Assembly (NCBI GenBank): GCA_030263295.1
Contig: SZOS01000006.1
Span: forward strand, 24,160 to 88,159
Reading direction: 5' to 3'
DNA length: 64,000 nt
Origin: Dokdonella_A sp014338185
GTDB lineage: Bacteria; Pseudomonadota; Gammaproteobacteria; Xanthomonadales; Rhodanobacteraceae
Shown here piece after piece: positions 26,195-34,931 of this stretch. Both the position numbers and the translations under genes were made by a program. The notes under the pieces were generated by a model. That model saw only the letters and a program-made list of their open reading frames with translations, searched no databases and was not told where the DNA came from. Position 1 is the stretch's first letter, and each line of letters begins with the position of its first letter.

Positions 26195-26404
26195 GTCATA
26201 TCCCCAATGTCGATAAGCATGGGCCTGGGCCCGAATTCCACGTGGCCGCGCTGCCGCATCCTTCGACTGCGTGCCACCCATGGTGCGCCATGATCTTGGC
26301 ATGCCGCCCAGGTTGCCGCCAGTGGACTTTGGGGGTAAGAATCCACCGTCGCGATGTGTTGCAACCATCGCACCGAGCACCGTGCCTGCGAGGTGATACA
26401 GCCC

Positions 26405-27448
26405 ATGAATCGCATTCGGATCGGCCTGTGCCAGCGGCTCGTGGTGTTGGCATGCGTCCTGGGGTCGGCGGCGGTTGCGGCACAGCCTGATGCCGGTGGC
26501 ACGGATCGCGGGCGCGGCTACCGCTACTACGCCGCGGGCGACCTGCAGGCGCCCACGCCCGCCGAGCCGGAGTTCGGGCTCATGCTCATGGGCGGCGGCG
26601 ACTACGTCGAGCAGGCCTTTCGCTGGTTTGCCGAGCGTGCCGGACGTGGCCATGTGGTGATCCTGCGCGCCTCGGGCAGCGACGATCTGCAGCATGAGCT
26701 CTACGATCGTCTCGACACCGTCACTTCGGTGCAGACCTTCGTGTTCGAGCGCCGCGAGGCCGCCGGCGACCCGTTCATGCTCGCCGCGATCGCGCATGCC
26801 GACGGCATCTTCATCGCCGGTGGCGACCAGGCGCGCTACATCCGCTACTGGAAGGGCACGCCGCTCAACGAGGCGCTCGACCGCCATGTGCGCGACGGCA
26901 AGCCGCTGGGTGGCACCAGTGCCGGCCTGGCGATCCTCGGCAGCGCGAGCTACGGCGCGCTCGACGGCGGCAGCGTCACCTCGGGACACGCGCTGTCCGA
27001 TCCGCTGGGCGAGGCGGTGACGCTCGACCACGATTTCCTGCACCTGCCATTCCTTGCGCGCGTGGTCACCGACAGCCATTTCGGTGCGCGCGACCGGCTC
27101 GGGCGGCTGGTGGCGTTCCTCGCACGCGCCGAGCACGATGGGCTGGTCGAACAGCCGATCGGGATCGGTGTGGACGAGAACACCGCTCTGTGCATCGATG
27201 GCGATGGCGTTGGCCGCGTATTCACCGAGAGCCAGGGGCGCGCGTGGCTGGTGCGCGCGCGCGAACGCGACGCGGTGCTCGGCATCGCCACACCGTTGAG
27301 CGCGCAGGATGTGCGCGTGACCCTCGTCGGCCCGGACAGCCGCATCGACCTGGTCACATTCGACGTCGACGCGCCGCTGTTCACGACCACCGCGGTCATC
27401 CACGCGGGCGAACTCGCGCTTGAGGACGCATTGCCCGAGCCACCGTGA
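26405..27448 (+). CDS. Secreted S51-family peptidase, cyanophycinase-like
   Basis: A 347-residue protein with a signal peptide (LCQRLVVLACVLGSAAVAAQ). The class I glutamine-amidotransferase-like fold of family S51 shows in FGLMLMGGGDYVEQAF, HADGIFIAGGDQARYI and the nucleophile elbow PLGGTSAGLAILG, where the Ser of G-T-S-A-G is catalytic. VDENTALCIDGDGVGRVF is the typical late motif. Secreted cyanophycinases cut beta-Asp-Arg dipeptides from cyanophycin; related enzymes act on other Asp peptides. GAGGTGAT precedes ATG 26405. Divergence from a TonB receptor fits extracellular polymer or peptide use. S51 membership is firm, the substrate is not. Confidence 0.8.
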   Translation: MNRIRIGLCQRLVVLACVLGSAAVAAQPDAGGTDRGRGYRYYAAGDLQAPTPAEPEFGLMLMGGGDYVEQAFRWFAERAGRGHVVILRASGSDDLQHELYDRLDTVTSVQTFVFERREAAGDPFMLAAIAHADGIFIAGGDQARYIRYWKGTPLNEALDRHVRDGKPLGGTSAGLAILGSASYGALDGGSVTSGHALSDPLGEAVTLDHDFLHLPFLARVVTDSHFGARDRLGRLVAFLARAEHDGLVEQPIGIGVDENTALCIDGDGVGRVFTESQGRAWLVRARERDAVLGIATPLSAQDVRVTLVGPDSRIDLVTFDVDAPLFTTTAVIHAGELALEDALPEPP

Positions 27449-27580
27449 ACGCATGTGCGGGTCCGGTCGCGTCCTGCGGATGATGGGCCGGCCTGTCCAT
27501 GGCGTCGCCAACGGGCGTACAGTGCACCGCGCCAGCCCGGTGGCCGGCGCCACTTCTTCTCTGCACAGCGAGCAACTTTC

Positions 27581-29959
27581 TTGAAGCGATCCGGATCACG
27601 CGGCCGACCGCCGCAGCAACCCAGCGTGCGCCGCGGACCCGGCAAGCGCGCCGCCGGCACCAAGGCCAAGGCGCAGGGCGCGGCGGCGGGCAAGTCCGCG
27701 CGCGCGAAGACCACGGCGGGCACGCCGCGCTCGCGCCTGCCGGCGTTCATGCCGCAACCCGCGCCGCCAGCGCCGCGGGCGCGCAAGGGCGCCGCGCCGG
27801 TGCATGATCCCTACGCCGAACGCGAGGCCCAGCGTTATGCGCAGCCGATCGCGAGCCGCGAGGCGATCCTCGCGCTGCTGGAGGCGCAGGATGGGCCGCT
27901 CACGATCGAGGCGCTGTCGCGCCTGCTCGGGCTCACCGCCGCGGCCGACCTCGATGCGCTCACCAAGCGCCTCAACGCGATGCTGCGTGACGGCCAGCTC
28001 ATCCAGAACCGGCGCGGCGGCTTTGCGGTCGCGCGCCAGCTCGATCTCATCGCGGGCAGCGTGATCGCCAACGCCGAGGGCTACGGCTTCCTGCGTCCCG
28101 ATGCGGGTGGCGAGGACCTGTACCTGTCGCCGTTCGAGATGCGCAAGGTGTTGCATGGCGACCGCGTGCTCGCGAGCGTGATCGGCGCGGACCGGCGCGG
28201 ACGCCGCCAGGGCGCGATCGTGCGCATGCTGGAGCGGCGCTCCGCGCGCCTGGTCGGGCGCGTGGTCGAGCGTGACGGCCTCGTGCTGGTCACGCCCGAT
28301 GATCGCCGCCTGCACCAGGACGTGCTCATCGCGCCGGGCAAGGAGCGCGGCGCGCGCATGGGCCAGATCGTGGTGGTCGAGATCACCGAGGCGCCCACCA
28401 CGCAGCGTGGCCCGCTCGGTCGCATCCTCGCGGTGCTGGGCGAGCGGCTCACGCCGTCGCTGGTGGTGGAGATGGCGATCGCGAGCCACGACCTGCCGCA
28501 CGAGTGGCCCGAGGCGGTGCTGCGCGACGCCGCGCGGGTGGAGCCGGAAGTGACCGAGGCGGAAAAGGCCGGCAGGATCGACCTGCGCGAGCTGCCGCTG
28601 GTCACGATCGACGGCGAGGATGCACGTGATTTCGACGATGCGGTGTATGCCGAGCCGAACGCGAAGGGCTATCGCCTGGTGGTCGCGATCGCCGACGTCT
28701 CGCACTACGTGCAGCCCGGTACGCCACTCGACGCCGAAGCCTTCAACCGCGCCACCTCGGTGTATTTCCCCGGGTTCGTGGTGCCGATGCTGCCCGAGAC
28801 GCTGTCCAACGGCATCTGCTCGCTCAATCCCGCGGTCGAGCGCCTGTGCATGGTGTGCGACATGCAGGTGGACCTCGCCGGCGAGGTGGCGCGTTCGAAG
28901 TTCTACCCCGCGCTCATGCGCTCGCATGCGCGCCTCACCTACACACGCGTGTGGCAGGCGCTCGGCGCCAGGGACGGCGAGGCGCTGGCCGAATATGCCG
29001 ACGTGATGCCGCAGCTGCGCCACCTGCATGCGCTGTACAAGCTGCTGGCCAAGGCGCGCCAGCGGCGCGGCGCGATCGAGTTCGAGAGCAACGAGATCGA
29101 GTTCCGCCTCGGTGCCAACGGCGAGGTGGTGCAATTGGCCGCGCACGAGCGCAACGATGCGCACAAGCTCATCGAGGAATGCATGATCGCGGCCAACGTC
29201 GAGGCGGCGAGGTTCCTGCAGAAGAAGCGCATCCCGGCACCGTACCGCGTGCATGCGCCGCCGCCGGCGTCCAAGTACGAGGATCTGCTCGGCTTCCTGC
29301 GCGAGTTCAAGTTGAGCCTGCCGTCGCACGACAAGGTCACGCCGGGCGACTTTTCCGTGCTCATGCGCAAGGTGGCCAAGCGCCCCGACGCGGCGCTTAT
29401 CCAGTCGGTGCTGCTGCGCGCGCAGAGCCTGGCGGTGTACCAGCCGGGCGATCCCGGCCACTTCGGCCTCGGTCTGGCCACCTACACGCATTTCACCTCG
29501 CCGATCCGCCGCTATCCCGACCTGCTCGTGCATCGTGCGATCCGCTATGCGCTGGCCGGCGGCAAGCCGGCCGCCTACGAGTACAGCCCGAGCCAGATGG
29601 CGAGCCAGTGCGTGCACTGCTCGCACAACGAACGCCGCGCCGACGAGGCCGAGCGCGATGTCGATGAACGCTACAAGTGCGCATGGATGGAAAAGCACGT
29701 GGGCAGCACCTTCGACGGCATCGTCTCGGGCGTGACCTCGTTCGGACTGTTCGTCGAACTCACCGAATCGGGCATCAGCGGCCTGGTCCACATCACCCAG
29801 CTGCCGATCGACTACTACCACTTCGACGCGACCCGCCGCCTGCTCACGGGCGAGCGCCGCGGGCTCCGGTTCCGGCTCGGCGATGCGGTGCGCGTGCAGG
29901 TGCTGCGCGCGAGCCTGGAGGATCGCAAGATCGACTTCCGGCTGGTGTCGGGGCGCTGA
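27581..29959 (+). CDS. rnr: Ribonuclease R
   Basis: About 792 residues from a TTG at 27581. Up to ~80 residues at the N-terminus are very Lys/Arg/Ala-rich and disordered. A winged helix follows (REAILALLEAQDGPLTIEALSRLLGL), then cold-shock domains, the RNB core with the catalytic cluster TIDGEDARDFDDAVYAEP, the THFTSPIRRYPDLLVHRAI motif, and a C-terminal S1 domain (FDGIVSGVTSFGLFVELTE). It degrades structured RNA 3' to 5' and helps in rRNA quality control. No in-frame ATG gives a sensible start, so TTG 27581 is inferred; the frame is open back to 27455. rlmB follows 61 bases later, the same order as rnr-rlmB in E. coli. Confidence 0.93.
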   Translation: MKRSGSRGRPPQQPSVRRGPGKRAAGTKAKAQGAAAGKSARAKTTAGTPRSRLPAFMPQPAPPAPRARKGAAPVHDPYAEREAQRYAQPIASREAILALLEAQDGPLTIEALSRLLGLTAAADLDALTKRLNAMLRDGQLIQNRRGGFAVARQLDLIAGSVIANAEGYGFLRPDAGGEDLYLSPFEMRKVLHGDRVLASVIGADRRGRRQGAIVRMLERRSARLVGRVVERDGLVLVTPDDRRLHQDVLIAPGKERGARMGQIVVVEITEAPTTQRGPLGRILAVLGERLTPSLVVEMAIASHDLPHEWPEAVLRDAARVEPEVTEAEKAGRIDLRELPLVTIDGEDARDFDDAVYAEPNAKGYRLVVAIADVSHYVQPGTPLDAEAFNRATSVYFPGFVVPMLPETLSNGICSLNPAVERLCMVCDMQVDLAGEVARSKFYPALMRSHARLTYTRVWQALGARDGEALAEYADVMPQLRHLHALYKLLAKARQRRGAIEFESNEIEFRLGANGEVVQLAAHERNDAHKLIEECMIAANVEAARFLQKKRIPAPYRVHAPPPASKYEDLLGFLREFKLSLPSHDKVTPGDFSVLMRKVAKRPDAALIQSVLLRAQSLAVYQPGDPGHFGLGLATYTHFTSPIRRYPDLLVHRAIRYALAGGKPAAYEYSPSQMASQCVHCSHNERRADEAERDVDERYKCAWMEKHVGSTFDGIVSGVTSFGLFVELTESGISGLVHITQLPIDYYHFDATRRLLTGERRGLRFRLGDAVRVQVLRASLEDRKIDFRLVSGR

Positions 29960-30020
29960 TGCGGCCGCGCCCGCGGGCCGGGCCATTACACTGGCGCTCC
30001 GTTGCCACCACTGTGCCACC

Positions 30021-30764
30021 ATGAGCCATGACCTGCTGATCGGCATCCACGCCGTGGAAGCCGCCCTCGACCACGACGTGGCCAACCTCGTCGAGCTGTA
30101 CCTGGAAAGCGGCAGCCACAATGCGCGGGTGAAGGCGTTGGGCGAGCGCGCGCGCGAACTGGGCGTGAAGCCGCACGCGCGCGATCGCGCCGCGCTCGAC
30201 CGCATGACCGGCGGTGCACGCCATCAGGGCGTGGTCGCGCGCTACAACGCGCCCGCGCCGCGCGCCGAGGCCGACCTGCCGGGATTGATCGCGCAGGCGG
30301 GCCAGGCCGCGCTGCTGCTCGTGCTCGACGGCGTGACCGATCCGCACAACTTCGGCGCCTGCCTGCGCAGCGCCGAGGCGGCCGGCGTGACCGCGGTGAT
30401 CGTGCCGCGCGATCGTGCGGTCGGGGTCACACCCACCGTGCGGCGCGCCTCGGCGGGCGCGGCCGACCGCGTGCCGCTGGTGTTCGCAACCAACCTCGCG
30501 CGCACGCTCAAGCTGCTCAAGGACGCAGGCGTGTGGCTGGTCGGGCTGGCCGGCGACGCGGGCCAGTCGCTGTACGCCGTCGATCTCAAGGGACCGCTGG
30601 CGCTCGTGCTGGGCGGGGAAGGCGAGGGCATGCGCCGGCTCACGCGCGAAGCCTGCGACTTCAGCGCGCGCATCCCGATGCGCGGCGACGTCGAAAGCCT
30701 CAACGTGTCGGTGTCGACCGGCATCGTGCTGTTCGAGGCCCTGCGCCAGCGCGCGGCGGGCTGA
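30021..30764 (+). CDS. rlmB: 23S rRNA (guanosine-2'-O)-methyltransferase RlmB
   Basis: The 247-residue SpoU/TrmH protein begins with the substrate-binding domain (LLIGIHAVEAAL). All three SPOUT motifs follow: VTDPHNFGACLRSAEAAGV (motif 1), LALVLGGEGEGMRRLT (motif 2) and LNVSVSTGIVLFEAL (motif 3, part of the knot). RlmB methylates G2251 of 23S rRNA using SAM. It follows rnr at 61 bp and is probably co-transcribed with it. Confidence 0.95.
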   Translation: MSHDLLIGIHAVEAALDHDVANLVELYLESGSHNARVKALGERARELGVKPHARDRAALDRMTGGARHQGVVARYNAPAPRAEADLPGLIAQAGQAALLLVLDGVTDPHNFGACLRSAEAAGVTAVIVPRDRAVGVTPTVRRASAGAADRVPLVFATNLARTLKLLKDAGVWLVGLAGDAGQSLYAVDLKGPLALVLGGEGEGMRRLTREACDFSARIPMRGDVESLNVSVSTGIVLFEALRQRAAG

Positions 30765-30828
30765 TGGGCAGGCGCGGCGCGCATCGGGCCCCGCGGGGCC
30801 GGTGTTCGCACCCGGATGCCACCCGTCC

Positions 30829-31113
30829 TCAGTCGTCGCCGAGCCGGTCGGGGCCGTCGCCCGCGATCTTTTCGTAGCGTCCGCGTTCGAGCCGCCGGTA
30901 CTGGCTGAAGCCGTGCCGGGCCAGGTGCGCGGGAGCCAGGTGCCGCGCCGCGCTGTCGATCAGTGCGGGTGCCGCCAGCGCACGGCGCAGGGCCGTGCCG
31001 CAGGCCGGGCAGTGCGTGAGCGGCGCCTCGCCCGCCTTGTGCAGGCGTTCGAAGCCATAGCAGCACAGTGCGCAGCCAGCGCCGTGCGCCGGGTGGTATT
31101 CATGCAGGCTCAC
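30829..31113 (-). CDS. FmdB-like zinc-ribbon protein
   Basis: A 94-residue protein from a GTG at 31113. HEYHPAHGAGCALCCYGFERLH and THCPACGTALRRAL provide two CxxC pairs, the single zinc ribbon of FmdB-type regulators, where the first strand normally reads M-P-x-Y-x-Y-x-C. The remaining 50 residues are helical and basic. No ATG lies before the first Cys pair, which is why the GTG is chosen. The function of this family is unsettled; regulation or RNA binding has been suggested. It is convergent with rlmB. Confidence 0.55.
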   Translation of the reverse strand: MSLHEYHPAHGAGCALCCYGFERLHKAGEAPLTHCPACGTALRRALAAPALIDSAARHLAPAHLARHGFSQYRRLERGRYEKIAGDGPDRLGDD

Positions 31114-31149
31114 GCGCGCAGTCGGCGACGTGGTTGCCGGCGCGCCGGG

Positions 31150-31584
31150 TCAGCGGCGCGTGACGGTGAGCTCGTAGCTCGCCGCCTCGCCCTTGTCGGC
31201 TGCCGACTTGGTGAGGAACACGTGCACCACGTAGCTGCCCTCGCTCGTGGGCGTGACCTTCCAGTGCTTGCGACCTTCGCCTTCCACCTGCGGTGCGCCG
31301 GGCCGGTAGATGTAGGTGAAGGCGGTGCCGGGCTTGTCGCTGAGCGTGACTTCGAGCGTCTGCCCGGCCTGCATCGGCACCGCATAGTCGTGCGCGACAT
31401 CCTTGGTGCCCTTGAGCTTGCCCTTGGCCGTGGCGCGCACGCCCTCCTTGTCGAACTTGAGCGTGAGCGGCGCCTTGGCGGCGCCGGCCTTGGCCGTCGA
31501 TGGCGTGGCCGCATCGAGGTGGGCGCAGGCGAACAGGACGCCGAGGCAGGTGGCGGTGAGGACAGGGCGGAAACTGGCGGGCAT
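31150..31584 (-). CDS. Secreted protein of unknown function with a beta-sandwich (PPC-like) domain
   Basis: A 144-residue protein with a signal peptide (FRPVLTATCLGVLFACAHLDAA cleavage region). The mature part is strand-rich: AKGKLKGTKDVAHDYAVPMQ, AGQTLEVTLSDKPGTAFTYIY, then GSYVVHVFLTKSAADKGEAASYELTVTRR. The pattern of alternating strands with 'AGQTL' and 'YVVHVFL' resembles bacterial pre-peptidase C-terminal domains, and more loosely periplasmic lysozyme inhibitors. No catalytic motif is seen. It lies 36 bases downstream of the zinc-ribbon gene's start on the same strand, so the two may be co-transcribed. Confidence 0.6.
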   Translation of the reverse strand: MPASFRPVLTATCLGVLFACAHLDAATPSTAKAGAAKAPLTLKFDKEGVRATAKGKLKGTKDVAHDYAVPMQAGQTLEVTLSDKPGTAFTYIYRPGAPQVEGEGRKHWKVTPTSEGSYVVHVFLTKSAADKGEAASYELTVTRR

Positions 31585-31675
31585 GGGCGGGGTCCACGGA
31601 GTCGGGGGCAGACGCGCATTGTGGCGCGCGCGCGCGGCGTGGTCGAGCCGCCGCGGCATGGCCGATGCAGCGTGT

Positions 31676-32320
31676 TCAGCGCGGCAGGCGCTGCGCGTCG
31701 AGGTCGGACAGTTCCTTCCAGCGGTTGACGATGGTGCAGAACAGCTCGGCGGTGCGCTCGGTGTCGTACACCGCCGCATGCGCCTCACGCGCGTCCCAAC
31801 TGCGGCCCGAGGCCTCGACCGCGCGGCTGAGCACGGTCTGGCCGTAGGCCAGGCCCGCGAGTGTGACCGTGTCGAAACAGCTGAACGGGTGAAACGGGCT
31901 GCGCTTGTGGTCGGTGCGGCGGATCGCGGCATTGAGGAAGCCGAGGTCGAAGGCGGCGTTGTGGCCGACCAGGATCGCACGTTGGCAGCCGGCCGCGCGC
32001 ACCGCCGCGCGCACGGGCTTGAAGATGTGTTCGAGCGCGGCCTTCTCCGGCAGTGCGCCGCGCAGTGGATGGGTCGGGTCGATGCCGTTGACTTCGAGCG
32101 AGCGCGGGTCGAGTTCGCTGCCCGCGAACGGCTCGACATGGGTCGACACCACGGGATCCGGATGCAGCCAGCCGGCCTCGTCCATGCGCACGGGTACCGC
32201 GGCGATTTCCAGCAGCGCGTGGCGTTCGCAGTCGAAGCCGCCGGTCTCGACGTCGACGATCACGGGCAGGAAACCGCGGAAGCGTTGCGCCATGTGCAGC
32301 GCGGTGGAAGACACGTTCAT
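31676..32320 (-). CDS. rnt: Ribonuclease T
   Basis: A 214-residue DEDDh exonuclease: VIVDVETGGFDCERHALLE holds the first Asp-Glu pair, ILVGHNAAFDLGFLNAAI the second Asp, and EAHAAVYDTERTAELF the His and last Asp. FHPFSCFDTVTLAGLAYGQ is characteristic of RNase T rather than of other DnaQ relatives. RNase T trims the 3' ends of tRNA and other stable RNAs. ATG 32320 (MNVSSTALHMAQRF) gives normal length. Confidence 0.93.
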   Translation of the reverse strand: MNVSSTALHMAQRFRGFLPVIVDVETGGFDCERHALLEIAAVPVRMDEAGWLHPDPVVSTHVEPFAGSELDPRSLEVNGIDPTHPLRGALPEKAALEHIFKPVRAAVRAAGCQRAILVGHNAAFDLGFLNAAIRRTDHKRSPFHPFSCFDTVTLAGLAYGQTVLSRAVEASGRSWDAREAHAAVYDTERTAELFCTIVNRWKELSDLDAQRLPR

Positions 32321-32463
32321 CGGCGCAGCATAGCAAGGCGTGCGCTGCGGCCACTTGGTGAACATTGTTCAAGCATCCGGTCGGCGCCCGACGCCGTGCT
32401 TGCGGGGCGGGGCCGGTGCGCGCTAGCGTGCGGGTTCCGGATCGGTTGCATGAGGGTCGCACC

Positions 32464-33330
32464 ATGCTGTGGCGCAAGGGTCGCGCGAGCGACAACGTGG
32501 TACAGGACAGTGGAGGCGGCGGACGTGGCTTGGGTGGCCGCGGGCTCGGCCTCGGCGGCATCGTGCTGGTGGTGATCGTGGGCCTGCTGTTCGGCAAGGA
32601 CCCGGGGCAGATCCTGCAACTGCTCGGCGACATGGGCGCAGATGCGGGTGCGCCCGGGCAGCAGCAGGTGGGTGCGCCCGCGAACGATGAGCAGACCCAG
32701 TTCGTGCGTGCGGTGCTGGGCAGTACCGAAGACGTGTGGGGCCGGTTGTTTGCGGCCAGTGGCCAGCGTTACGCGGCGCCGCGGCTGGTGCTGTTCAACG
32801 GCGCGGTGCAGTCGGCCTGCGGCGCGGCCTCGGCCGCGATGGGGCCGTTCTATTGCCCGGGCGACCAGCAGGTCTACCTCGACCTGGACTTCTTCCGCGA
32901 GATGCAGACGCGCTTCCACGCCGCCGGCGATTTCGCGCGGGCCTACGTGATCGCGCACGAGGTCGGCCACCACGTGCAGAACCTCATTGGCGTGATGAGC
33001 CAGGTCGAGCAGGCCGCGCGCGGCGGTGCGCCGATGCAGGGCGCCGAAGGCCTGTCGGTGCGCCAGGAACTGCAGGCCGACTGCTTCGCCGGCGCCTGGG
33101 CCAACCATGCGCAGCGCCAGCTCAACTGGCTCGAACCCGGCGACATCGAGGCCGCGCTCAATGCCGCCAACCAGATCGGCGACGACGCGCTGCAGAAGCA
33201 GTCGCGCGGCTACGCGGTGCCCGACTCGTTCACGCACGGCTCCTCGGCCGAGCGCGTGCGCTGGTTCCGCACCGGTTTCGCCTCGGGCAACCTCAAGGAT
33301 TGCGACACGTTTGCGGCACGTACGCTGTAG
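32464..33330 (+). CDS. YpfJ-type neutral zinc metallopeptidase, membrane-anchored
   Basis: A 288-residue protein: a Gly-rich N-terminus, one membrane segment (GGIVLVVIVGLLFG), then a periplasmic domain. ARAYVIAHEVGHHVQNLIG gives the HExxH zinc site; ELQADCFAGAWANHAQR supplies the third ligand, and SACGAASAAMGPFYCPGDQQVYLD is a family hallmark. This is the COG2321 family; physiological substrates are unknown. It is divergent from rnt, with about 140 bp between. Confidence 0.9.
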   Translation: MLWRKGRASDNVVQDSGGGGRGLGGRGLGLGGIVLVVIVGLLFGKDPGQILQLLGDMGADAGAPGQQQVGAPANDEQTQFVRAVLGSTEDVWGRLFAASGQRYAAPRLVLFNGAVQSACGAASAAMGPFYCPGDQQVYLDLDFFREMQTRFHAAGDFARAYVIAHEVGHHVQNLIGVMSQVEQAARGGAPMQGAEGLSVRQELQADCFAGAWANHAQRQLNWLEPGDIEAALNAANQIGDDALQKQSRGYAVPDSFTHGSSAERVRWFRTGFASGNLKDCDTFAARTL

Positions 33331-33336
33331 CCGGCT

Positions 33337-34260
33337 TCAGGGCGCCGGCGCCGCGGCCTTGCGCACCGGCAGCGGCACGTTGCACAGGCTGATCCTGCCG
33401 GCCTTGAACTGGTACCAGGCATCGTCGCGATTGCGGCGCGACTCCACCAGCGCGGCAAACGTGGGTGTGTCGGTGCGCAGCACCTCGAGCGGGGTGCGCT
33501 CGGCGGCGGGCACGTCGGCCTCGATCCGGATGCTGCGGATCGGCACGCGCTGCGCGGCCTGCTCGTAGAAGCCCATCGCGCCGGTGCCGCGCGGCAGGGC
33601 CGCGAGCAGCTCCATGCCCTGCAGCACACGCCCGACCAGGGCGATGTTGCGGTCGAGCTGGCGCGGTTCCTGGCCGATCACCACGTACAGCTCGGCGCCG
33701 GGACCGCTGTCGGCACCGTTGTCGCGGCCGGCGCCGACCATGCCGTAGCAGTGCGTGAGCCAGGCCTTGCCGGCCTTGCGGTCACGCGCGGCCGGAAAGC
33801 CGTGGCTGAAGCCGACCTCGCGCGCATACACGTCGCCGTCGGGCAGGGGCGTGAACGCGAGCGACTTGTCGATGACGCGCTCGAACTCGGGTGCGAGCGT
33901 GCGGCTGGCCTGGCCGAACGGGCGTGCCTTGCCCGGCGTGGCGGCATCGGGGTCGCCCCACTGCGTGACGAAGTTGTCCTGCACGCGCAGGATCGCCAGG
34001 CCATCGAAATAGTGCGCACGCACCAGTGTTTCGATGTTGGCGGCATGGAGCGGCGCGAACTGGGGTGCCAGCTCGATCACCACGCGCCCGCCGTCGAGGT
34101 CCATGTACAGCGTGTGTTGCGGATCTGGTCGCCGCCAGTCGGAGGCGCTGCTCGCGTCGAGCACCTGCTGCATGGTGCGCGCGCGCGCATCGCGGTGTGC
34201 CGCGCATGCGATGCAGCACAGGGCGATGGCGATGAGGGTGCGGAACAGGGCGGCGGTCAT
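33337..34260 (-). CDS. Periplasmic cyclophilin-type peptidylprolyl isomerase
   Basis: A 307-residue protein with a signal peptide (ALFRTLIAIALCCIACAA). The cyclophilin core runs from LYMDLDGGRVVIELAPQFAPLHAANIETLVRAHYFDG to IGQEPRQLDRNIALVGRVLQGMELL, but the usual F-H-R-V-I active-site stretch reads LAILRVQDNFVTQWGDPD, so the Arg is kept in an altered setting. The tail after residue ~240 has no cyclophilin equivalent. It probably assists folding of exported proteins. It ends 6 bases from the convergent metallopeptidase stop. Confidence 0.82.
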   Translation of the reverse strand: MTAALFRTLIAIALCCIACAAHRDARARTMQQVLDASSASDWRRPDPQHTLYMDLDGGRVVIELAPQFAPLHAANIETLVRAHYFDGLAILRVQDNFVTQWGDPDAATPGKARPFGQASRTLAPEFERVIDKSLAFTPLPDGDVYAREVGFSHGFPAARDRKAGKAWLTHCYGMVGAGRDNGADSGPGAELYVVIGQEPRQLDRNIALVGRVLQGMELLAALPRGTGAMGFYEQAAQRVPIRSIRIEADVPAAERTPLEVLRTDTPTFAALVESRRNRDDAWYQFKAGRISLCNVPLPVRKAAAPAP

Positions 34261-34381
34261 GCGCGGGCTCCATCGGTGGCGCTGCAGTCTAAGCCAGTGG
34301 CCGGGCCGGCGCGCGATGCGGGCTTGGCATTGCCCGCCACTGCCGTATCATGGCCCCACACCCGTCGGCGAGGAGGGCGCC

Positions 34382-34795
34382 ATGATCGGCAAGCTGGTCG
34401 AGCGCAACCGCGATACGTGGTTGCTGGTTGCACGCATTTTCCTTGGTGCGCTGTTCGTGTTCTTCGGCAGCCAGAAAATCCTGGACTTCGGTGGGGCCAC
34501 CAACTACCTCGAATATCTCGGCCTGCCGATGCCCGCGGCACTGGCGGTGGTGGCGGTGGCGATCGAGTTCCTCGGCGGCCTGGCACTGGTGCTGGGCTGG
34601 CGCGTGCGCGAGGTCGCCGTGGTGATGATCGTGTTCGTCGGCGCCGCGGCCTGCCTCGGCCATCCGTTCTGGTCGATGGCGGCCGCCGACCGCGCGGTGG
34701 CACAGCTGCAGTTCTTCAAGAACATGTCGATCATCGGCGGGCTGCTGTTGCTCATGGTCACGGGCGCGGGGCGGTTCGCGCTGTCGCGAGCCTGA
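34382..34795 (+). CDS. DoxX family inner-membrane protein
   Basis: A 137-residue protein with four membrane segments: LLVARIFLGALFVFFGSQKIL, LAVVAVAIEFLGGLALVLG, VVMIVFVGAAACLGHPFW and MSIIGGLLLLMVTGAGRF. The order and the FGSQKI and HPFW motifs match the DoxX/YphA family. Members take part in redox or stress processes at the membrane, with no fixed reaction. GAGGAGG upstream of ATG 34382 gives a strong ribosome binding site. Confidence 0.85.
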   Translation: MIGKLVERNRDTWLLVARIFLGALFVFFGSQKILDFGGATNYLEYLGLPMPAALAVVAVAIEFLGGLALVLGWRVREVAVVMIVFVGAAACLGHPFWSMAAADRAVAQLQFFKNMSIIGGLLLLMVTGAGRFALSRA

Positions 34796-34931
34796 GCCCG
34801 CGCGCGGCCGGAAACCGGCGCAAGGTCGCACGTACGCGCTGATCCTGCGCCGCGCGCGCAGCGGTCGTTGGTGCGCGCGCCTGGCTCCGGCTCTGGTGGG
34901 ATCGGGCGATGCGCTGGCGTCGGTGGGGATT

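Noticed and set aside
27596..30205. An 869-codon minus-strand frame opposite RNase R and rlmB
   Set aside because: Composition of an antisense shadow; the plus strand encodes clear RNB and SPOUT motifs.
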